A stretch of DNA of 64,000 nt. Source: Loigolactobacillus bifermentans DSM 20003. GTDB taxonomy: Bacteria; Bacillota; Bacilli; Lactobacillales; Lactobacillaceae. The translations under genes were made by a program, and so were the position numbers. This document shows, one piece after another, positions 61,548 through 64,000 of the stretch. The DNA lies in NCBI RefSeq assembly GCF_001434575.1, contig NZ_AZDA01000090.1:41300-105299 (forward strand), given 5' to 3'. Position 1 is the first letter of the stretch, and every line of letters starts with the position of its first letter. The notes under the pieces were generated by a model that saw nothing but the letters and a program-made list of their open reading frames with translations, had not been told where the DNA came from and searched no databases.

Positions 61548-62363
61548 TTAAAGCATTCGCTGGCGCTCACTAAACATCGGCGCCATGAATTTATGATTGA
61601 GGCTATCCGTTGGGAATCCGGCGGCGATTTGATCGTACGCTTGAATAAACGCTTGTAAGGTTTGTTCCCCGATCCATTGACGGGGTAGCAAGCGCTTGGG
61701 TAACACCGGGTCCTGCAAAAACATTTGATTCAAGTGGTTGCCCACATCTAAATACAACTGTAACAAAGCATTGTCGTCTTGTGCAATCAGTAAATTGGCC
61801 AACACCGGTTGTTTTTGGCGCAACCAGTCTAATTCGCGGCGGTACATTCGGGCTAAATCGGACAAATGCCACAATTCATAGGCCTCCGCTGGGGTGATCG
61901 GCGTTTTTTCAAAACGCGCGCTGGTGACTTTCACACTGGCCGCCACCCCGGCTGCCTGCGCCACCGCCAAGATCTCATCGCCATACGGCCACGGCGACAC
62001 GTAAATATTAGACTGATACGCCGCAAAACCGTAGTCGGACAGCGCCGTTTTCAACGCCACTTTGGCCTTGCGTTGAGTTTCTGGGATCCGCAAAAGCACC
62101 ACCCACCAATCCCCAGCAAACACTGCGTGGTAGTGCAAGTATTTTTGGTTAATGTCGGCTAAATGTTGCCGGCCGGCAGCGGTGATCGCATACCACCCCC
62201 GCCGAATGTTGGTGATCTGCCCGTCATTTTTTAACGCTGATAAATTGTTGCGAATGGTCATTTCGCTGTAATGCCGCTGGGTGTAGATCTGCACCAACGT
62301 CCGCGCAGACACCTGGCCCCCAACGTCTACTAAATGTAAAATTTGTTTTTCAATCGACTGCAT
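61548..62363 (-). CDS. PaaX-like transcriptional repressor
   Basis: The 271-residue protein has an N-terminal winged HTH (LVQIYTQRHYSEMTIRNNLSAL, about 24-45, then NIRRGWYAITAAGR), a central SNIYVSPWPYGDEI domain (about 118-131) and a C-terminal helical domain with ARMYRRELDWL, as in PaaX repressors. Known members control phenylacetate degradation, which is not seen here. It is divergent from an EamA transporter with a long inverted repeat between, so it probably controls that gene. Confidence 0.8.
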   Translation of the reverse strand: MQSIEKQILHLVDVGGQVSARTLVQIYTQRHYSEMTIRNNLSALKNDGQITNIRRGWYAITAAGRQHLADINQKYLHYHAVFAGDWWVVLLRIPETQRKAKVALKTALSDYGFAAYQSNIYVSPWPYGDEILAVAQAAGVAASVKVTSARFEKTPITPAEAYELWHLSDLARMYRRELDWLRQKQPVLANLLIAQDDNALLQLYLDVGNHLNQMFLQDPVLPKRLLPRQWIGEQTLQAFIQAYDQIAAGFPTDSLNHKFMAPMFSERQRML

Positions 62364-62400
62364 AGTGTGCCTTCCTCAAACCTTTTCATGAAACCTTGTA

Positions 62401-62467
62401 TTGACATTTTTAAAAAGTGAAATATAATTTAAATTAAACCATTTCGCATAAATAAAATTATATTTCA
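62401..62467. promoter_or_regulatory. Promoter and 13-bp inverted repeat between paaX-like and eamA-like genes
   Basis: TTGACA (62401-62406), 16-nt spacer, TATAAT (62423-62428). TGAAATATAATTT (62418-62430) is an exact inverted copy of AAATTATATTTCA (62455-62467), with 24 bp between. The left arm covers the -10 box, which suits repression. Confidence 0.6.
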
Positions 62468-62546
62468 GTTCTGCGTTTTTGACAATGTTTTTATTATAAA
62501 ATATTGACAAAGATACCGTACAAACAAAAAAGGGGTTTGGAAAATT

Positions 62547-63647
62547 TTGAAACGTACTTACTTATATGTTCTGATCTCAACCTTCCTATTCAGTTCGATG
62601 GAAATTTCATTGAAGCTGGCAGGTAGTAGTTTTAATGGGATCCAGTTAAACTTTTTACGCTTTTTAGTCGGCGGGGTGTTCCTACTGCCGTTTGCAATCA
62701 AGGCATTGCGTCAAACCCACAATCAGATTCGGCTGAGCGACATTGGGATTTTTGCCTTAACCGGCTTTTGCGGCATTGTGGTGAGCATGACGCTGTTCCA
62801 GCTGGCCGTTGAAGTGGATCAGGCTTCCACCGTGGCCGTTTTATTCAGCTGTAACCCAGTGTTTGCACTGATCTTCTCCTATTTAATTTTACGAGAAAAG
62901 CTCAGCCGAACCAATTTGTTAGCCGTGATCATTTCCATTGTGGGCCTGCTGATTATTGTGAACCCGGCGCATTTAAACAATCCGCTGGGCTTGACCTTGT
63001 CCATTACCTCCGCCATTACCTTCGGGCTGTATTCGATTATTTCCCGGTGGGGCTCAGGCAAACGCAATTTTAACGGTTTGACCATGACCAGCTTGTCTTT
63101 CTTAGCCGGTGCCGCTGAATTGGCGATCTTAATGGGCATCTCGCACATTGGCAGTATTTCAACCGCCTTGACCAACGCCCATTTAGCCACCTTTGCCAGC
63201 ATTCCATTTTTGCAAGGCGTTTCCTTACACAGCATTGTATTGTTAGCGTACATTTGCTTAGGCGTAACGGCTGGCGGGTTCGGCTTTTACTTCCTGGCCA
63301 TGGAAACGTCCGACGTGTCCACGGCCTCGCTGGTGTTCTTCATTAAGCCAGCGCTGGCGCCAATCATGGCGTTGTTCATCTTGCATGATCAAATCGTGAT
63401 CAACACGGTGGCTGGGATCGTGGTCATTATCATCGGGTCTGTGATCACCTTTATGGGCAATCGGTTGGCCGATCAAAGCAACAAAATGGCTTACACCGAT
63501 GTTTACGACAAACTAAACCGGGAACCTGGCACCCCTGGCGAATTGCATCAGAAATTAGAAAATGATCGGGAACAGTTGCACGAAGAAGCAGCGGTGGCCA
63601 AAGCGAAGTTACATCATCAAACCACTTCCCCTGAAAGTCATCACTAA
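62547..63647 (+). CDS. EamA-family (DMT superfamily) transporter
   Basis: The 366-residue membrane protein has ten hydrophobic helices in two EamA repeats (about 1-135 and 150-300), with FLRFLVGGVFLLPF (about 36-49) and VLFSCNPVFALIFSYLIL (about 95-112). It ends in an about 60-residue charged cytoplasmic tail rich in Glu/Lys/His (RLADQSNKMAY onward), longer than usual. Likely a small-metabolite exporter. Start TTG at 62547. Confidence 0.87.
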   Translation: MKRTYLYVLISTFLFSSMEISLKLAGSSFNGIQLNFLRFLVGGVFLLPFAIKALRQTHNQIRLSDIGIFALTGFCGIVVSMTLFQLAVEVDQASTVAVLFSCNPVFALIFSYLILREKLSRTNLLAVIISIVGLLIIVNPAHLNNPLGLTLSITSAITFGLYSIISRWGSGKRNFNGLTMTSLSFLAGAAELAILMGISHIGSISTALTNAHLATFASIPFLQGVSLHSIVLLAYICLGVTAGGFGFYFLAMETSDVSTASLVFFIKPALAPIMALFILHDQIVINTVAGIVVIIIGSVITFMGNRLADQSNKMAYTDVYDKLNREPGTPGELHQKLENDREQLHEEAAVAKAKLHHQTTSPESHH

Positions 63648-63659
63648 AAATTTTTGAGA

Positions 63660-63697
63660 AGTATGAACAAAAAAACAATATTGTTCATACTTTTTTT
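63660..63697 (+). terminator. Terminator after the EamA gene
   Basis: AGTATGAACAA...TTGTTCATACT followed by T7. Confidence 0.88.
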
Positions 63698-63820
63698 GTG
63701 CGCTTTTTTGTTAAACCGCGGTGTTAAGGGCTTTCATGAATTTACCAAAAAATTTTTAAGCTGTTTTCGCCGCCCTTCTAAATTTTTTTTAGTTTTGCTT
63801 TATTTTTTTCAGGAACGTGC

Positions 63821-63947
63821 TATACTCGGAGATGAAATAAGTTAAGTCCTGAACATGACCTGGGTCTGGCACCTACTTATTATCCACTCAAGCGACGCTT
63901 GCTTTTGGCCGAGCAGGTTTCTCCTGATCAATTATGGAGGTATTATA
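63821..63947 (+). promoter_or_regulatory. Promoter -10 and 5' leader of the last gene
   Basis: TATACT (63821-63826) has no clear -35. The about 110-nt leader holds GACCTGGGTC (63856-63865), a short inverted repeat, and GCCGAGCAGG...CCTGATC. TATGGAGG is the ribosome site. The leader is longer than most here and may be regulatory, but no known riboswitch consensus was recognised. Confidence 0.4.
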
Positions 63948-64000
63948 ATGGATTACGAAGCAATTAAAACACAAGCACAAAAATATGAAGCTGATTTAAC
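63948..64000 (+). CDS. Start of a gene cut by the window edge
   Basis: ATG at 63948 follows GGAGG by 7 nt. Seventeen codons are visible (MDYEAIKTQAQKYEADL) and remain open. Too short to identify. Confidence 0.6.
   Translation, partial: MDYEAIKTQAQKYEADL

Noticed and set aside
63654..63845. 63-codon open frame after the EamA gene
   Set aside because: It starts in the terminator hairpin and runs through the promoter of the next gene.

Overview
The window looks like the chromosome of a lactic acid bacterium of the family Lactobacillaceae. The signs are a galK-galE-galT operon, a PepI-type proline iminopeptidase, a class III fructose-1,6-bisphosphatase, an Mga-like regulator, T-box leaders in front of amino-acid genes, strong AGGAGG ribosome sites and no RNA genes. 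No species can be named from sequence alone. What is unusual for this group is an apparently complete route from sulfate to cysteine and methionine, with most of a siroheme pathway beside it.

Layout. 1-2.7 kb: end of the gal operon. 2.9-9.3 kb: a YueI-like protein, a lipoprotein serine hydrolase of the beta-lactamase fold, then an AT-rich island (zinc-ribbon/membrane proteins, a GRAM-domain protein, an XRE repressor, a broken integrase) bounded by two 270-bp copies of the serine hydrolase 3' end, then a secreted DUF1002-type protein. 9.5-15.5 kb: housekeeping genes (PepI, isochorismatase-like hydrolase, two histidine phosphatases, DedA, thioredoxin, GNAT). 15.5-22 kb: sulfur amino-acid genes (trans-sulfuration PLP enzyme, cysK, a MetA-fold acyltransferase, a LysR regulator), with a decayed toxin-antitoxin module inside. 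22.5-33.3 kb: a one-direction run of sulfate ABC transporter, AprA, AprB, CysD, CysN, siroheme sulfite reductase and sirohydrochlorin ferrochelatase, followed by a P1B metal ATPase. 35.4-39 kb: MazEF-like pair, a reductase with divergent TetR regulator, a patatin-like lipase. 38.8-44.4 kb, minus strand: cobA-hemD fusion, sirC, hemC, hemB, hemD, metA. 44.6-47.6 kb: pdxST with divergent pdxR. 47.7-55.6 kb: the trp genes in two blocks, each behind its own Trp T-box. 55.8-64 kb: fbp, Mga-like regulator, HAD phosphatase, GNAT, a PaaX-like repressor divergent from an EamA transporter, and the first codons of one more gene.

How the genes fit together. Sulfate enters by Sbp-CysTWA, is activated to APS by CysDN, reduced to sulfite by an AprAB-type APS reductase (no PAPS branch is visible) and to sulfide by a NirA/Sir-type enzyme whose siroheme is made by HemB, HemC, HemD, CobA, SirC and SirB. 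CysK fixes sulfide on O-acetylserine; MetA and the PLP enzyme lead to methionine; PdxST supplies PLP. Four T-boxes in this region (PLP enzyme, lysR, sulfate transporter, metA) all read as ATG (Met) specifiers, so methionyl-tRNA charging probably controls the system. hemA and hemL are absent from the window, and the electron donors of AprAB and of the sulfite reductase are not evident.

A second theme is short repeated hairpin elements placed just before ribosome sites (30.77-30.90, 33.38-33.50 and 59.59-59.79 kb). Some carry tiny ORFs whose stop codon overlaps the next gene's Shine-Dalgarno sequence.
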